DNA from: Viscum album
Taxonomy: Eukaryota > Streptophyta > Magnoliopsida > Santalales > Viscaceae
Direction of reading: 5' to 3'
DNA length: 64,000 nucleotides
NCBI GenBank assembly: GCA_963277665.1
Contig: OY728122.1
Coordinates: 1,545,244,868-1,545,308,867 of the forward strand
Part shown: one piece after another, positions 26,165 through 38,153 of the stretch
Layout: each line of letters opens with the position of its first letter
Position numbering within the stretch: position 1 is the stretch's first letter
Position numbers and translations under genes: made by a program
Notes under the pieces: generated by a model
Seen by the model: the letters and a program-made list of their open reading frames with translations, nothing else
Database searches by the model: none
Told to the model about the DNA's origin: nothing

Positions 26165-27919
26165 ATTTTTTAATTATAAAATATCTTTACTTAAATGATA
26201 TTAGAATCTACAAATGTTTATAATAAAATTATAAATTCATATTATGGAATATTAATAAACCTTCAAAGTGATGTATTATTAAAAACACATTGGTGGTCAT
26301 ATTATACCCAACTGAATGAATTTATTCCCTAAAATTTTATCATCTAATAGTAATAAAATAAAAAAATACCACTAATACCTATTATTCAGAAACATAATTT
26401 CATAAAAATTTAACAAGTATTTTATGTCTTATTCCATAATAATTTCTTCTATAATAAAGTATTAAATTATTCAAATATCTATATAATAATGGATTAAAAA
26501 TCCAAATATGTGGTAATGTTTTTAAAAAAACATTCATTCCCTTACCAGAATCCCTAATTTTAATGTTTGTGTTAGTAAATATGTGAAATGGTTTATAAAG
26601 AGGAGATCTACAATAAAACATTTCAATATCAATTTCAAGAGAGGGAACATGTCTTCAAAAACTAGAACATCAAATAAAGACATATTAAAGGAACCCTAAA
26701 AGGGAAAAAATTTAAAGACAATAACTTTCACCAAAGAGGTAAAATTAATATACCTATGTAGTAAGAAATACCATTTTTGATCTTTCAATTGTTTTATGAG
26801 AACCCACATCAATAAAAGTAAAACATAATTTCCTTATGAGTATAGAAAATTTGAAGCTTGAATGGTTCAAAATATAATATATATTTTTATTTTAAAATAA
26901 TGAATTTATTTTTTTAATAATAATAAATATGGACAAAGAGGAGAATAATTGTCCATAATGTGGTGGAGATTAATTCATTAAAATCTAATTTTTTTATGTA
27001 TCATGAGATAAATAAAAGAATATGAATATGAAATGACAACTTATTTTCCCCAAATAAATTGTATATTTTAATATATCAATCAAATAATAAAAAGGTTAAA
27101 TAAAAAATATTACGACTCAAAAATGGACATTGATTGATGAAAACCCCTTATGACATTGGTAAAGTATAAATAAAAATTCATTGAAAGCTAATACATTAAA
27201 CATAATTTTAAACGCCATGTTTAATATATAATTTATGATAAGTTATTAAGTGGATAGTAAGAATTCAATGTAATGTATATTTTTTTAATATGGAAAATGA
27301 CTTTAGGAGTGATAATCCTGAGAATGAAAATCTTATAAATATCAAAATTTCTAAAGTAAAAATCTTTTGAAAAGAATAGTTTGTCATTGAAACATAAATA
27401 TTCATAAACCAAAAAATAAATACAATATAATACAATCATAGGATGTATTAAACATAAATACTAGAACATATTCAATTTATAGTGCACAAGGAACAATAAA
27501 ATAAAATTGAAACAATAAAATACCCTTTCCAAAAATGTTGTGTGTGAACATTAAATCCATAGATGTTTCCAAGAGATCATGAATTCATAATAAATGAATA
27601 TAAAGGGGTAATTTATTCAACTCAAGTTATTTTAATTCATATGTATATATAATAATATAGAATAAAAATACTTTCAAAAAATATTGTCTTTGAAAGGATA
27701 CCCTAAAAAATAGAAAAACCATAACAGTAAGTTATGCCAAAAAAATAAACATATCCTTCATATCAAAATTAATTGAATTAAAATAATCAGTAAAATATTT
27801 ATTATTAAATTTATAAACCTGAATGTCCTGACACTGATCACGTATATTCGAAAAAATATATAAAAATTTGTTATCCATCAAACAATATAAACATATTGAA
27901 CATAAAATAACACTCTAGA
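26165..27919 (+). repeat. Old repeat copy 1, second segment
   Basis: Aligns with about 42,480-44,170. Shared landmarks include ATAAATTCATATT followed by ATTAATAAACCT (26,231 and 42,510); TATGGTAAT or TGTGGTAAT, then CATTCATTCC or CAATTCATTCC, then AGAATCC (26,510-26,560 and 42,775-42,825); ACCCTTTCC (27,520 and 43,812); and AAAACCATAA with following A-rich text (27,715 and 44,004). It ends at the LTR inserted at 27,920. Confidence 0.6.
27915..27919. repeat. Probable target-site duplication, left (CTAGA)
   Basis: CTAGA directly before the LTR start corresponds to CTAGG at 38,154-38,158 directly after the other LTR. Four of five bases agree, and five bases is the usual Ty3/gypsy duplication length. 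A one-base difference fits the age of the element. Confidence 0.6.
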
Positions 27920-28194
27920 TGTAACTACCCAAACATTTTCAAGAATATTTGTTTCTTGAAAATTTTTGTATTAAATTATTTTGTAATAAACATAAATATA
28001 TTTATTTAATATTTATGTGAGTATAATTTAAAAAATACCCATCATGTTGTGACTGTTATATGACCATTGGTAAATTATGGGCACTGGTTAATATGACCAT
28101 CAGAAATGATACTCTTAATAATTATTTTAACGTTATAATTATTGTTTATAAGTAGAAATGTCAAAGGAAAATTAATGAAGAAAGTTGATTTTAT

Positions 28195-28440
28195 GGCCTC
28201 ATCCAGTGGAGTCATTCCATAAAAATCCAGTTTTTTAGATCTTGAGAAGGATCTAGATTCAGTTGATGTTTTTCTTGACCATGACCAAGCTGATCTTCAA
28301 CGTGTTAAGCTTCAACAAAATAACCTACATGAGATGTTCAAGTTACTATATTTTACAAATTAGGAGATGTAATCTGAGGATTCCAAAGAATATATCATCA
28401 TCACATATATAAACCTTATGTCATATGTGGATGTTATAAG
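28195..28440 (+). pseudogene. LTR-borne small ORF, broken copy
   Basis: Less A+T-rich than the LTR around it. The translation starts MASSSGV and after a stop continues LEKDLDSVDVFLDHDQADLQ, then RVKLQQN. It aligns with the open 82-codon frame at 36,045-36,293 in the other LTR (MASFSRV, KDVVSLGFSLDHFQ, KLEQN). The LDHxQxxxQxxKLxQN part looks helical. I do not know a function. It may be a captured fragment or an unannotated LTR feature of this family. Confidence 0.4.
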
Positions 28441-29118
28441 GGGTTATTTTTCATGTCCTTAGTTAATTAATTTTCAATCGCTTTGTATAAATAAAATTAT
28501 TATTCTATGAATTTCATTTGAGTTTATTTTTTTCTTAAAAATATAAAGAATTAATAAATTTTATTTTTTTTTTGATTTTTTAACTTTTTAGAAAATATAT
28601 ATATTTATAATAATCTAATTTAATATGAATAAAACTTATTTCAAAAAAATATTATGATTAAAACACTCTTATTTATTTTTAAATGATAAATTCTTTTTCA
28701 AGTGTCAGTAATTTTACTATGCATTTTATTATGCATTTTCAATCCTCTATTATTTTTATTAAATAAGGATTTTTATTTTTCAAATTTAAATTTATCATAC
28801 ATATATAATTATTCTGATAAAATAAAAATCATTTTGGAAACATTCACCTCAAAATTATTTTAGGGTGGATTTCTGATAATTTTCAAAAATATTTTTCTTT
28901 TCGTTGAAAAGTAAAAAATAATGTTTGAGTATTTTAGTATTTTTAAATAATAACGACGTAATATGTAATTTAAATTATGGTAAACTATTTTTTAATATAA
29001 TAACATATTAGGGGTATGATGTTGACAAAAACATGGGAAAATACCATGGGAAATCCCATTGTTTTTCAAAATCCACTACCAACATGTCCAGGGAAATCAA
29101 TTAAAAAACCTTCACTTT

Positions 29119-29133
29119 TTCTATATATACCCA
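29119..29133 (+). promoter_or_regulatory. LTR TATA box (5' LTR)
   Basis: CTATATATACCC stands at the position equivalent to GATATAAATACCC in the 3' LTR (36,981). The shared CCTTCAC or TGTCAC upstream and ACCCA-C downstream make them the same site, about 1.2 kb into the LTR, where a Pol II promoter is expected. Confidence 0.55.
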
Positions 29134-30283
29134 CCAATTTCCCTATTAAATTTAATTAAAAATTCATCCCACATGAATCACATATATTTTTACCTTCACT
29201 GGTTTCCTAAATCTCCCAATATCCCAATCATCTTGTTTTAGGAGTTAGTTTCTATGTTAATATAAATATATACTTCTATGTTATTTTCTAGTTCCCTTTT
29301 TATGTGGCATGTCTTTCAAATTTCCATAATATATTATTTTTTACATTTTATTCTATCATTTTACTGTATTGAGATTCATTTATTCATTTAATATTCTTTC
29401 CCCTATCATTTTTATATTTTATAGAACCATGTTCCTCACCAATTATGCTTTATATTTTTCTTCTCAAAATTTTGCTTTTTTTCTCAAGAAATTATATTAT
29501 ATTATTTTGTGAATACCCAAACCTCTTTCCATAATTTTAATATTTAGATATATTAAAATATTTTCTATTTTACTCTTGTATTAACATACATGAAACCCAA
29601 AATCCCTTTTCATGGGTAAATAATGTCATAAAGATGTTGTTTTTAAGAACACATAAAAATGACAAGATTTCGATATGAAACCGGTATCATTTATTATCCA
29701 TATGTTATTTATGAAATGTTTTATTATGATATATGTGGATAAAATTAATTAATATATATGAAGGGTTCACCCCGATAGTATTCTAATTCATTTTTTAAGT
29801 AATTTAATCTCATTAGATGACATGTTTTTAGGATAACTATGTAAATAACATTTGTAATTTTTATGAATCCTCAGTGATAAACTTTAGTGATATACTTATA
29901 AATAACTCAATAAATTGTTTTAGCATAATTTATATGTTATTATTCATGTTATTTTTATTATCATATATCTTTTTTTGTTTCTCATGCCTTTATTGTATAC
30001 TTAAACTTATCAACAATTCTCTTGATCACTTAAAAACTATTTCACTTGATTTCCATTACTGGGGCTTATGGCCACCCTTTATATTGATGTATTTACCTAA
30101 GTTATGGGATGCTATATATATATATATAGTATGAACCTATTATTAGTATTTTATAGTGTATTAGAATAATTTTTTATGATTTCATGTATTATGTACCTTG
30201 TTTCCAAAAAACTAAAAATTAAAAGATACTGTGTTTTTTAAAATGTATTGAATGGTTTATTGTATAAATAGGGGATTCCATAT

Positions 30284-30297
30284 TTGATATCGAAGCA
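30284..30297 (+). promoter_or_regulatory. Primer-binding site, initiator Met tRNA (degraded)
   Basis: TTGATATCGAAGCATG directly after the LTR end matches TTGGTATCAGAGCATGG with G-to-A and local changes. In the related element at 57,861 the same site reads TTGGTATCAAACG. Confidence 0.6.
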
Positions 30298-30779
30298 TGT
30301 TTTAATAATTTTGTAAAATTATTTATTGATAACACTAGGAATAACCGTATAAAAATGTTTAAATATAGGAAAATCATCCTCATATTTTGGTGAAATATTA
30401 AGTACGTGGTAACTGATAAAATAAATACCAATCTAGATACGAACATGTGGATGTGTCTATGTTAAATATATAACTATGGGTAACAAAATTGACAAGCTAC
30501 GTCGATCCTAACATGGAATAAACTGGTACTTGACAATTATCCTTGCAACACTCTTTTTTGACACTAATGGAGAATATGATTGGTCACTCAAAAAAATTTA
30601 TTAACACTTATGAGGGTTTTATAGAAAATGTAATTGTGGTTAAAAAATAAAATATTTAAGAATGATATTTTTGGACTTGAAATTACATTAAAATTATAAT
30701 ATTATTAAATGATAAAAATTTATCAATAAGGTTTTCTTCATTATGAAAATGATGTTAAATAGGGGAAACCATGTTAATG

Positions 30780-31730
30780 GTGAGTGTAGTAGACTAGACA
30801 CTGATGATCTTATGATGGCTGTTGGAAAGAAAAAATTCATGAAATGATTAATAAAATGACTCAATTTATGACCAATAAATTTAATCAAGTCAAGATATTA
30901 GATTCACCTCAAAGGGAAAAAATATTTGTTGAGTACTTTATGCATCAACAACCACCTTATTTCTATGGATCTACCAACCCATTGATTTCTAAAGGGTGGA
31001 TAATCTCTATAGAAATGATATTTTTGTACATTGTTGTTTGGTACAAGTGAATGTTACCCAGGATGTGTTCCACATAGAGGGAGAATCTTATCAGTTGTTG
31101 ATACTGGTTAAAAACATGAATCCAAGAGGGTATATTAAATTAATGGATTGGGAATAGTTCATGGGATATTTTTTCAAAAAATAGTTTCCCTATTTAAAGA
31201 AATCAAAAATAGAGAATGAATTATTGTAGTTGAATTAGAAGGATAATTATTCTCTGGGAATCTATGAGATGAACTCCACAATACATTTCCATTACACCTC
31301 AATCATTATCATAGATCCTAATGGTAAGATTGATAGATTATTCAGTGGACTATGACACCATATACAAAATAATTTAGCCAATCGAGACTATGAAAACTAT
31401 GATAAGATTGGGTGGAGTGATATGATAGTTGAACTAGAGTTTAGATTGATGAAATGGTCTCATAAATCAAATAAAATGAATATATCTTTGGAGATAAACA
31501 AGGGGAAGAGATTTGGTCAAGGAAAAGGAGTAAATAATGTGAATCTTTCAACATGTAATAAATGTGGGAAGAATCATTTAGGGAACTACTTAGTTGGGAT
31601 AAGAAAATGTTTAAACTGTGTTAGTGATGTTCATATTTCTCAAAACTATCATAGTAAGGGAGAAAAACAACTTCTCAACACTAATGACAAATTGATAATC
31701 TTAAAGGCCCTAACAGAAGTCCAATGATTC
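30780..31730 (+). pseudogene. gag of complete Ty3/gypsy element
   Basis: Capsid motif PPYFYGSTNP (about 30,952) matches P-P-x-F-x-G-S-x-x-P-x-x-A-x-x-W of plant gypsy gag. WExFMGYFFKKxFP near 31,150 matches W-x-x-F-x-x-x-F-x-x-K-Y-F-P. The nucleocapsid has two knuckles: CNKCGKNHLGNY at 31,554-31,592, where the last cysteine is now tyrosine, and CLNCVSDVHISQNY at 31,608-31,649, also with a tyrosine for the last cysteine and valine for the glycine before histidine. Gag packages element RNA in virus-like particles. The last 101 codons are open, but the upstream half has several stops. The start codon is not identifiable. Confidence 0.8.
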
Positions 31731-31859
31731 AAGTGTTTATATGTCATTCACTTTTCCAATAACTATATAAATTAAATTTTAATGAAGGGGAATCACCATT
31801 AACCTTAGCATAGGCCGAGGGATCATTATTTTTTTTTGTTCTATAAAAAAATGAATTTG

Positions 31860-32180
31860 AAGCTCCAAATTATGTGGTTATAGGTACTCTCATTTTTCTC
31901 TCCATGAAATAAAGTATATTGTTTGTACTGATTCTATACATTATTTTTTTCCCTATAAGTTTTCATTGAATATAGAATCAATAGATGAAATTCATGAAGT
32001 ATATTTTTTATTAAAGACTCCTAGAGGTCATATCCAAGCATCAACAATGTACATAAACTATAGTATTCACTTTGTTGAGTGCAATCACAATGAAAATCTA
32101 GTAGTAATTTCCATGTTATAATTTAAAATTATACGAGGGATGTAATTTCTATAAATTTATAATGCAATGATCAATTGAAT
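31860..32180 (+). pseudogene. Aspartic protease, decayed
   Basis: PNYVVIGT at about 31,870 is followed by CTDSIHYFF at 31,924 (family form FDSGATHSFI), so the catalytic D-S-G has lost its glycine. NLVVISM, then FKIIRGM and YNAMIN at about 32,095-32,170 match the L-I-V-L-x-M, D-F-D-V-I-L-G-M and Y-N-A-x-I-D segment that ends the protease. It would have cleaved Gag-Pol in the particle. It follows gag after a shift of frame. Confidence 0.65.
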
Positions 32181-32459
32181 AACAAATGATATATTAGTAG
32201 TCCGGAATAAACAGCCTATACTTTTTTACAAAGGAGAGATATCTCAATCTAATATTTTTATAGAAGACACACATGTATCCTCCTTTAAGATGATGATCAA
32301 TAAATATGAAGAAAGATGTTAAGGTATATGAGTAGATAATTTACCAATCATTTAGGAATACATTAATGTACATCCTGAAGAGTTACCTAGACATCACCTA
32401 GAAAGAGAGATAATGTTATCAATTGAAATCATGCATGGGTCCATACCAATATAAAAGAA

Positions 32460-33062
32460 CCCATAAAGAATGGAAAATGTGGAGTTAGAGGAATAAAAGA
32501 AATAATTCAAAGATATTTTGGAGAAGGGATTTATCTGACCAAGTGTGTCTCCTTACTAAGGAAATATTCCCATTGTGAGTAATAAGGATGGATCAATTTG
32601 GTTATGAATTGATTATAGAGAACATAATATGATCATAATGAAGAATAAGTACCCACTACCTAGAATTGATGATTTATTTGACCACCATCATGGGGATTAA
32701 TTCATCTCCAAGATTGAGCTTTCACCAGGATATCATCAATTGAGGGTAAATAAAAAAGATATTCTAAATTCCACCATCTTATAAAGATATGAAAATTATG
32801 AGTTTATTGTTATGAGCTAAATCTTGAGTAATGATCTTGATATATTTATTTATTTGATGAATATTTTATTTAATGACTACCTTGATGACATTTTGGTAGT
32901 TTTAACTGCTGATATTCTTATGTATTCCAAAATTCATGAGGAGAATAAAAAACATCTAAGTGTAATATTGAAAACTCTAAGTAAGGAGATTCTATTTGTA
33001 AATTTAATCAAATGTGAATTTTGGTTACAAAAAAGTTGCTTTCTGCAGGTAAATTGTATCTA
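32460..33062 (+). pseudogene. Reverse transcriptase of complete Ty3/gypsy element
   Basis: Clear ordered motifs: GFIxPSVSPY at 32,527, [91 protein letters not shown] and KCEFWLQKSCFL. The catalytic F-I-D-D reads LTAD at 32,902-32,913, so the first aspartate is alanine, and the D of the K-I-D-L motif is glutamate. At least five stops interrupt the frame. The last 80 codons from 32,824 remain open, a survivor of the pol frame rather than a gene. Confidence 0.9.
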
Positions 33063-33199
33063 ATAGAGGAATCTTAGTTGATCCTACCTAGAAAAAGGTC
33101 ATGGATAAGTGGTATTATCCTATAACAGTTATTGAGATTTATAGATTCCATGTATTAGTAGAATATAATAATATGGTTCTAAAAACTTTTCAAGAATTT

Positions 33200-33600
33200 C
33201 TAATTCACTAACCCTGTTTACTCGAAGAGGGGTCAAGATCACATAAACAAAGAAGTGGAAACAATGTTTCCAAGACCTTAAGAAGAGATTGGTTACTTCA
33301 CCCTTGTTAACAATACCCTCTATCATATAAGTATTCACTATTTTTTGTGATTCAAGTCTGAAATTCCATGGGTGCATCCTCTTGAAAAATGAAAATGTGA
33401 TGGATTTAGTATCACAACAGTAGAATCCCCATGAGCCAAACTATCCCACACATGACCTAGAGTTGTTTATGGTTGTTTTTTCCCTAAATATATGGAGGAA
33501 CTATCTTTATTGGTATAAATTCTATATAAACATATACCATCAAATTTTTAAATATATTTTCATGCAAAAAGTAATTGAACATGAGATAGAGGATATGATT
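33200..33600 (+). pseudogene. RNase H of complete Ty3/gypsy element
   Basis: LTRRGVKITxTKKWKQCFQD then LKKRLVTSPLLT (33,215-33,310) is the conserved RT connection leading into RNase H. FCDSSLKFHGCILLKNENVM (about 33,343) covers the first catalytic aspartate. NPHEPNYPTHDLEL (33,424-33,465) is the most conserved RNase H block, followed by FSLNIWRNYLY. The domain removes RNA from the RNA:DNA hybrid. Stops and one shift of frame are present. Confidence 0.8.
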
Positions 33601-33869
33601 GGATCTTTATAAATACTATGATTTCCCAATTAATTTTCATCCTAGATGTGAAAAAAATCACTAATAAATTAATAAAGACCATATTGTGATGGAAATAATG
33701 ATGATTCAATGAGATACATTGATCAAAGACCTAATAAAACTGAACTTAAAGTATTAATGGAAGGGACATCTGACTGTACATTAGAATTTTTATTAAAGAA
33801 AAAAATTAATATTACAAGTCAAGGTAGAGATAAATAGATGAGACCCATGGAATCTCCCATAAAAATAAG

Positions 33870-34330
33870 ATTACATAAATCTGATAATTATCATGTAACA
33901 AAAAAATCTAGAAGTGTAATTAGGACTAGATTTACAGGCTAAAGCATCATCCACAAAGTTACATTCTCACCATGTGTTCTCAACCTTTTCTCAATGATCA
34001 AAAAAACTCCTCCACTTCCTAATCAGATACTTCACCCCCCATGGGGTCTTCTCTCTTTCTTGAAACATCTTAAAAAGAAATTTGAATTTCAGATTCCACT
34101 TCTTTGATCCAAATGATATATAATATTCACAACTAAAGACCACTGATCAGAATCATTATGTCTGCCTCCTAGGAGTTACCTATTCCATAGTAATCACTGA
34201 AGAAAAAGATAACAGAGCCACTTCCATCTTGGACCTACCCTCAACCTCTCATGTAAGGGGATGGGACATAATAAGCCCTATCCTGAATGACCTTTTAACT
34301 ATCATTACTAGTTAAGATCAAAAAATCTCA
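33870..34330 (+). other. Extra block of about 450 bp inside pol
   Basis: Between the post-RNase H linker and the segment preceding the integrase zinc finger, this element has about 600 bp where the family usually has about 135 bp. The block is richer in C and pyrimidines than the pol around it and contains no gypsy motif. I infer an insertion of unknown type, possibly in reverse orientation. No terminal repeats are evident. Confidence 0.45.
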
Positions 34331-34399
34331 AAGGGAATATCCTTTATTGTTGAAGAAGTTAGAGGCTTTAAATAATGGGATGTTTCGTTAGTTCAATAT

Positions 34400-35700
34400 T
34401 GATCAATATGGTGTACATAAATTTAATATAGGAATATGTTTTCCCTCTATTATATAAATAAATATAGAACTGGTGTAAAATATCATAGATATACATTCTC
34501 TATACATCATGTAATCCTTAAAATGTATAGGTACCATTGTGATCATTATAAGTGGGATAACATGAAAATGGAGTTTCGTGAATACACTAAAAGGTGCTTT
34601 GTTTTTCAGCTATAAAAGGCAATGATACAAATTACTAAAAGAGTATTACAAAAACTATCCATACTAGCATTGAAGTGGGACAATATCACTATGGAATTAC
34701 TCATTGGTCTCTCAAAAACATCAAAAGGAAATAATGTGATATGGGTTATAGTGGACCATCTCACTAATAATTCAATCTTTATCACTTTTCAAGTCAATTT
34801 CTCTCTCAACTAACATGCCAATATTAACATAAAGGATATTTTTTGGATACATGGTGTAACTATCTCCATCTTATCAAATCATGATCCAAGGTTCACATCA
34901 AAATTCTATAGAATAATTCAACATGATCTGAGTACTGAATTGAATTTTTGTACGGCCTATAACCCCCAAACTGATGGACAATTTTAAAGGACTATTTATA
35001 CACTCAAGGACATGCTGTGAACATGCTCAATTGAATTTAATGGTGGATGGGATCAAAAAATCATATTAGTTGAGTTATCAAAAAAAAATCTTCCATTTGA
35101 GTATTCAAATGACAACCTATGAAGCTATATATGGGATGTGATGTAGAACATCCCCTTTTTGGGACAAAGCTGGTGAGCGAATTATTCTTGGGCCTGATAT
35201 TTTGAAAGTGATGACCGAAATAGTTCATGCCATCAAACACATATAATGGATGCTCAGATTCGATAGAAGATCTATGCTAAAAATCAAGAAAGGGGCTTGG
35301 AGTTTTATGTTGGTGATAACGTATTCTTTGAAATTTCACTTTGGAAGAGATTCAGCCAGTTTTTAAAGAAAGGGAAGATCAACCCTAGGTATATTGACCC
35401 ATAAAAAATCCATGAGTATATAGGAGCAGTTTCATGTCTACCTTATCTTCTTCCAAATAATTTATATGATCAGGATGTTTTCAATTTATATCTCTTGAGG
35501 AAGAAAATTCTGGACCCTTGAAATGTACTAAATTCAGATGGGGTGCAAATAGAACATGACCTCTCTTATGAGGATCTTCTGGTGGAGATCTTCGACCATA
35601 GAGAGACATATCTCTGCAACAAGACTATACACCTCGTTAATGTGTTATAGAGGAACCACAAATATGATGAAGCCATGTAGGAACTAGGTGAGATTACGAG
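34400..35700 (+). pseudogene. Integrase with C-terminal chromodomain-type tail
   Basis: DQYGVHKFNIGICFPS (34,403) precedes the H2C2 finger, where the final CxxC reads CFVF. The core starts LKWDNITMELLIGL (about 34,670), with E for the first catalytic D, then VIWVIVDHLTNNSIFI, ILSNHDPRFTSKFY (second D kept), AYNPQTDGQF and WDQKIILVE. The C-terminal part has GLEFYVGDNVFF, KGKINPRYID (GPY/F region), VFNLYLLRK, then EHDLSYEDLLVEIFD and NKTIHLVNVLxRNHKYDEAM (35,540-35,685). That last segment is typical of the Tekay/Del group. Integrase inserts element cDNA, and such tails are thought to steer it to chromatin. Multiple stops make it inactive. Confidence 0.85.
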
Positions 35701-35767
35701 GAAAATATTCTTATTCCTTCTTTCAAACAATATAAAGAGTTAAAATTTCACATTTGAAATTTCTTAT

Positions 35768-35779
35768 AGAGGGAAGAAA
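35768..35779 (+). promoter_or_regulatory. Polypurine tract
   Basis: AGAGGGAAGAAA directly before the 3' LTR start is the expected plus-strand primer site for gypsy elements. Confidence 0.6.
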
Positions 35780-36044
35780 GTAATGACCTTGACTTTTTGA
35801 ATAATTTGTTTCCCTGAAAATTTGTGTCATATTATTTAGTACTCAACATAAATATATCTATTTAATAATGATGTGGGTATAATTTGAAATGAGACCATTG
35901 GGTTTCGATTGTTATATAAATGATTGTCAATTATTTCTTTCAATAATATGACCATTGGAAAATATACAATAAATAATGATTTTTATGTTATAATTATTAT
36001 TTATAGGTATAAATGAAAAAGGAAAATTATTGTAGAAAGGATAT

Positions 36045-36293
36045 TTGATGGCCTCATTCAGTAGAGTCAGGTCATATGATGCCCATTTTTCAGAGACTGG
36101 GAAGGATGTAGTGTCACTGGGATTTTCCCTCGACCACTTTCAAGACAATATTCAACATTTTAAGCTCGAACAAAATCTCAAACGAGATAAGTTCATGTTA
36201 ATGGAAATTACTATCCAAGTGATTTATCTGATCCACCACAAGAATCTATCACTATCTCACTCCAAACTATTAGGTAATATGTGGGTTTTATAA
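36045..36293 (+). pseudogene. LTR-borne small ORF, open copy (82 codons)
   Basis: Open from ATG to TAA inside the 3' LTR, upstream of its TATA box. The protein starts MASFSRVRS, has KDVVSLGFSLDHFQDNIQHF and KLEQNLKRDKF in the middle and a histidine/serine-rich end. The segment is less A+T-rich than its surroundings. The 5' LTR copy at 28,195 keeps MAS, KD, LDHxQ and KLxQN but has stops. It has no recognised domain. Because it lies upstream of the LTR promoter it would not be on the element's genomic RNA from the 5' LTR, though read-out from the 3' region is possible. I would not call it a working gene. Confidence 0.35.
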
Positions 36294-36980
36294 ATATTTA
36301 TGTGTTGCGGCCTTTGTTTCTTAATTTTTAATACATTTGAATAAATAAAATTTTAATTCCATCATTTCATTTCCTGTTTATTTTTTCTTAAAAATATGAT
36401 GAATTTGATAAATTGAATTTTCAGACAAAAATTATAATTTTCGGCCAAGATAAAAAAAATTATAAATAAAATGATATATTATTTACAAAAATAATTTCAA
36501 TGAAATATTATGATTAAAAAACTATTACTTAATTTTATATTATAAAATAATTTTATTTTTTTAATGGGTCAGAATTTTTTTATGCATTTTACTATGAATT
36601 TTCAATCTCCAATTATTTTTAATAAATAATGATTTTTATATTTATAAGATAAATTTATCTTACTAACAGAATTATTTCGATAAAATAAACAAATTTTTTA
36701 AATAATTACATCGAAATTAGGTTACGGTGAATTTATGAGAATTTTCTAAAACATTTTGTTTTTAGATGAGTAGTAAAAATAAATTTTTACTTTTACGATA
36801 TGATAAATCATACTTATTTAATATGTAATACAAAATTATAGTTGACTATTGTTTATTTAGATTACATATTTGATGTCCCATATGGATAATATCGTGGTTA
36901 AATATCTGGGGAAAGCCCATGGATTTTCAAATACCACTACAAAGGTGTCTAATGAAATTAATAAAAAATCTGTCACATTA

Positions 36981-36996
36981 GATATAAATACCCATC
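36981..36996 (+). promoter_or_regulatory. LTR TATA box (3' LTR)
   Basis: GATATAAATACCC is a better TATA box than the equivalent CTATATATACCC in the 5' LTR (29,121). Confidence 0.55.
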
Positions 36997-38153
36997 TATT
37001 TATCAATTAAAATTATTTACCAATTTATCATCCCGAAATATCTAAAATTATTACCTCTCAAGGAGTCCTACCAAGGTTCCATTAGGACCCCAATGTCTAA
37101 TTCATCATGTTTTAGGTGTTACTCTTCAAGGTAAGGGAAATATCTACTTCCCTTTTCCTTTCAAGTTACCTTTCTTAAGTGGTATATATTTAAAATTTTC
37201 ATAATATGTTATACTATCAATTTTATTCAATACATTTATTTTATTTTTAGTATTTTATGAATTTAAGTCCTTTTCCACACTCTTTTTATTCTTTTCTAAA
37301 ACTAGGTTTTTCACCTTTTTTATTGCTGAATTTTATACTCATTATTTCTCTATTATTTTTCTAGAAATTCTCTTATTTTATTTTGGGAATACAAAAAACA
37401 CTTTAATATCTAGGTTTGTTCACCTAGATTTCAAAATTATCTAATTTATTCCATAATTAGCAATCAGGAAATCCAAATTCGTTTTTCATGGGTTAATAAT
37501 TTCAAAAAGATATTGTTTATAAGCACTTTTTTTTTAAAAAACACCAAAATTTTGATATGATTCTCGTTTCTTTTACTATCCATGGGTTATTTTTATTATG
37601 ATATATATGGCACACATTGATTAATAAATATTAAGGGTGCACTTTTATAATTATCTAGATCTATGGGTAATGAATTTAATCTCTAGAGATGACATGTTTT
37701 ATTATACATTGGTGAAAAACAGTTGTAATTTTTATGACACCTCGATGATAAAACATAGTGAAATGCTTACTAATGACTAAATTAAATTTTTTTCCCACAT
37801 TTACCTGTTAGGATTCATGTTAATTATAATATCGTATATATATTTTTCCTTTTCTTGTAACTTATTATATTATTCATGTGATCAATATTTCTCAGGAAAG
37901 CTTGTAAAATATTTCCCTTGTTTTCACTTAGTGAGCCTTATGCTCACCATCTTCTTGTATATATGTACCCCAGTTATGTGATGAAATAAATATATTAAGT
38001 GTTACCCCATGATTAATCATTTAAGGTGCATTAGAATAATGTTTTATGATCTCATGTATTATGTACCTTCTTCCTAAGGAACTAAACATTTAATGATCCT
38101 CTATATTATATAGTGAAATGAAAATTTTATACAATAGAAGGTGGGATTCCATA

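Larger units (their letters stand above)
27920..30282 (+). repeat. 5' LTR of complete Ty3/gypsy element
   Basis: Starts TGTAACTACCC, a variant of the common plant TGTAACGCCC start, and ends GGATTCCATA immediately before the primer site. It aligns along its length with 35,779-38,153: near the start (TTTGTTTC-TGAAAATTT), in the middle (ATGGCCTCAT-CAGT) and near the end (TCATGTATTATGTACCTT). The CTTA-GAGC/GCTCACC signature near the end is degraded here to GGGGCTTATGGCCACC. It contains a TATA-like site at 29,121 and a coding-like segment at 28,195. Confidence 0.85.
27920..38153 (+). mobile_element. Complete Ty3/gypsy element (Tekay/Del-like), nested
   Basis: A 10.2-kb element with two LTRs of about 2.37 kb, primer-binding site, gag with two knuckles, protease, RT, RNase H, integrase with a C-terminal tail of the Tekay/Del type, polypurine tract and probable five-base target duplication. 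LTRs this long together with this integrase tail point to the Tekay/Del chromovirus group. It sits inside the older A+T-rich repeat that is uninterrupted at 41.9-44.2 kb. All coding domains have stops and frameshifts, and the LTRs differ at perhaps a fifth to a quarter of positions by eye, so insertion is old. Confidence 0.88.
35779..38153 (+). repeat. 3' LTR of complete Ty3/gypsy element
   Basis: Starts AGTAATGACCTTGAC, with the initial T of TG mutated, and ends GGGATTCCATA, like the 5' copy. It retains the signature CTTAGTGAGCCTTATGCTCACC at 37,927-37,948 better than the 5' copy. The two LTRs are almost the same length (2,363 and 2,375 bp), so there has been little large insertion or deletion since integration. 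Confidence 0.85.

Noticed and set aside
31422..31727. 101-codon plus-strand open frame as an independent gene
   Set aside because: It contains the gag double zinc knuckle and is just the intact end of the decayed gag.
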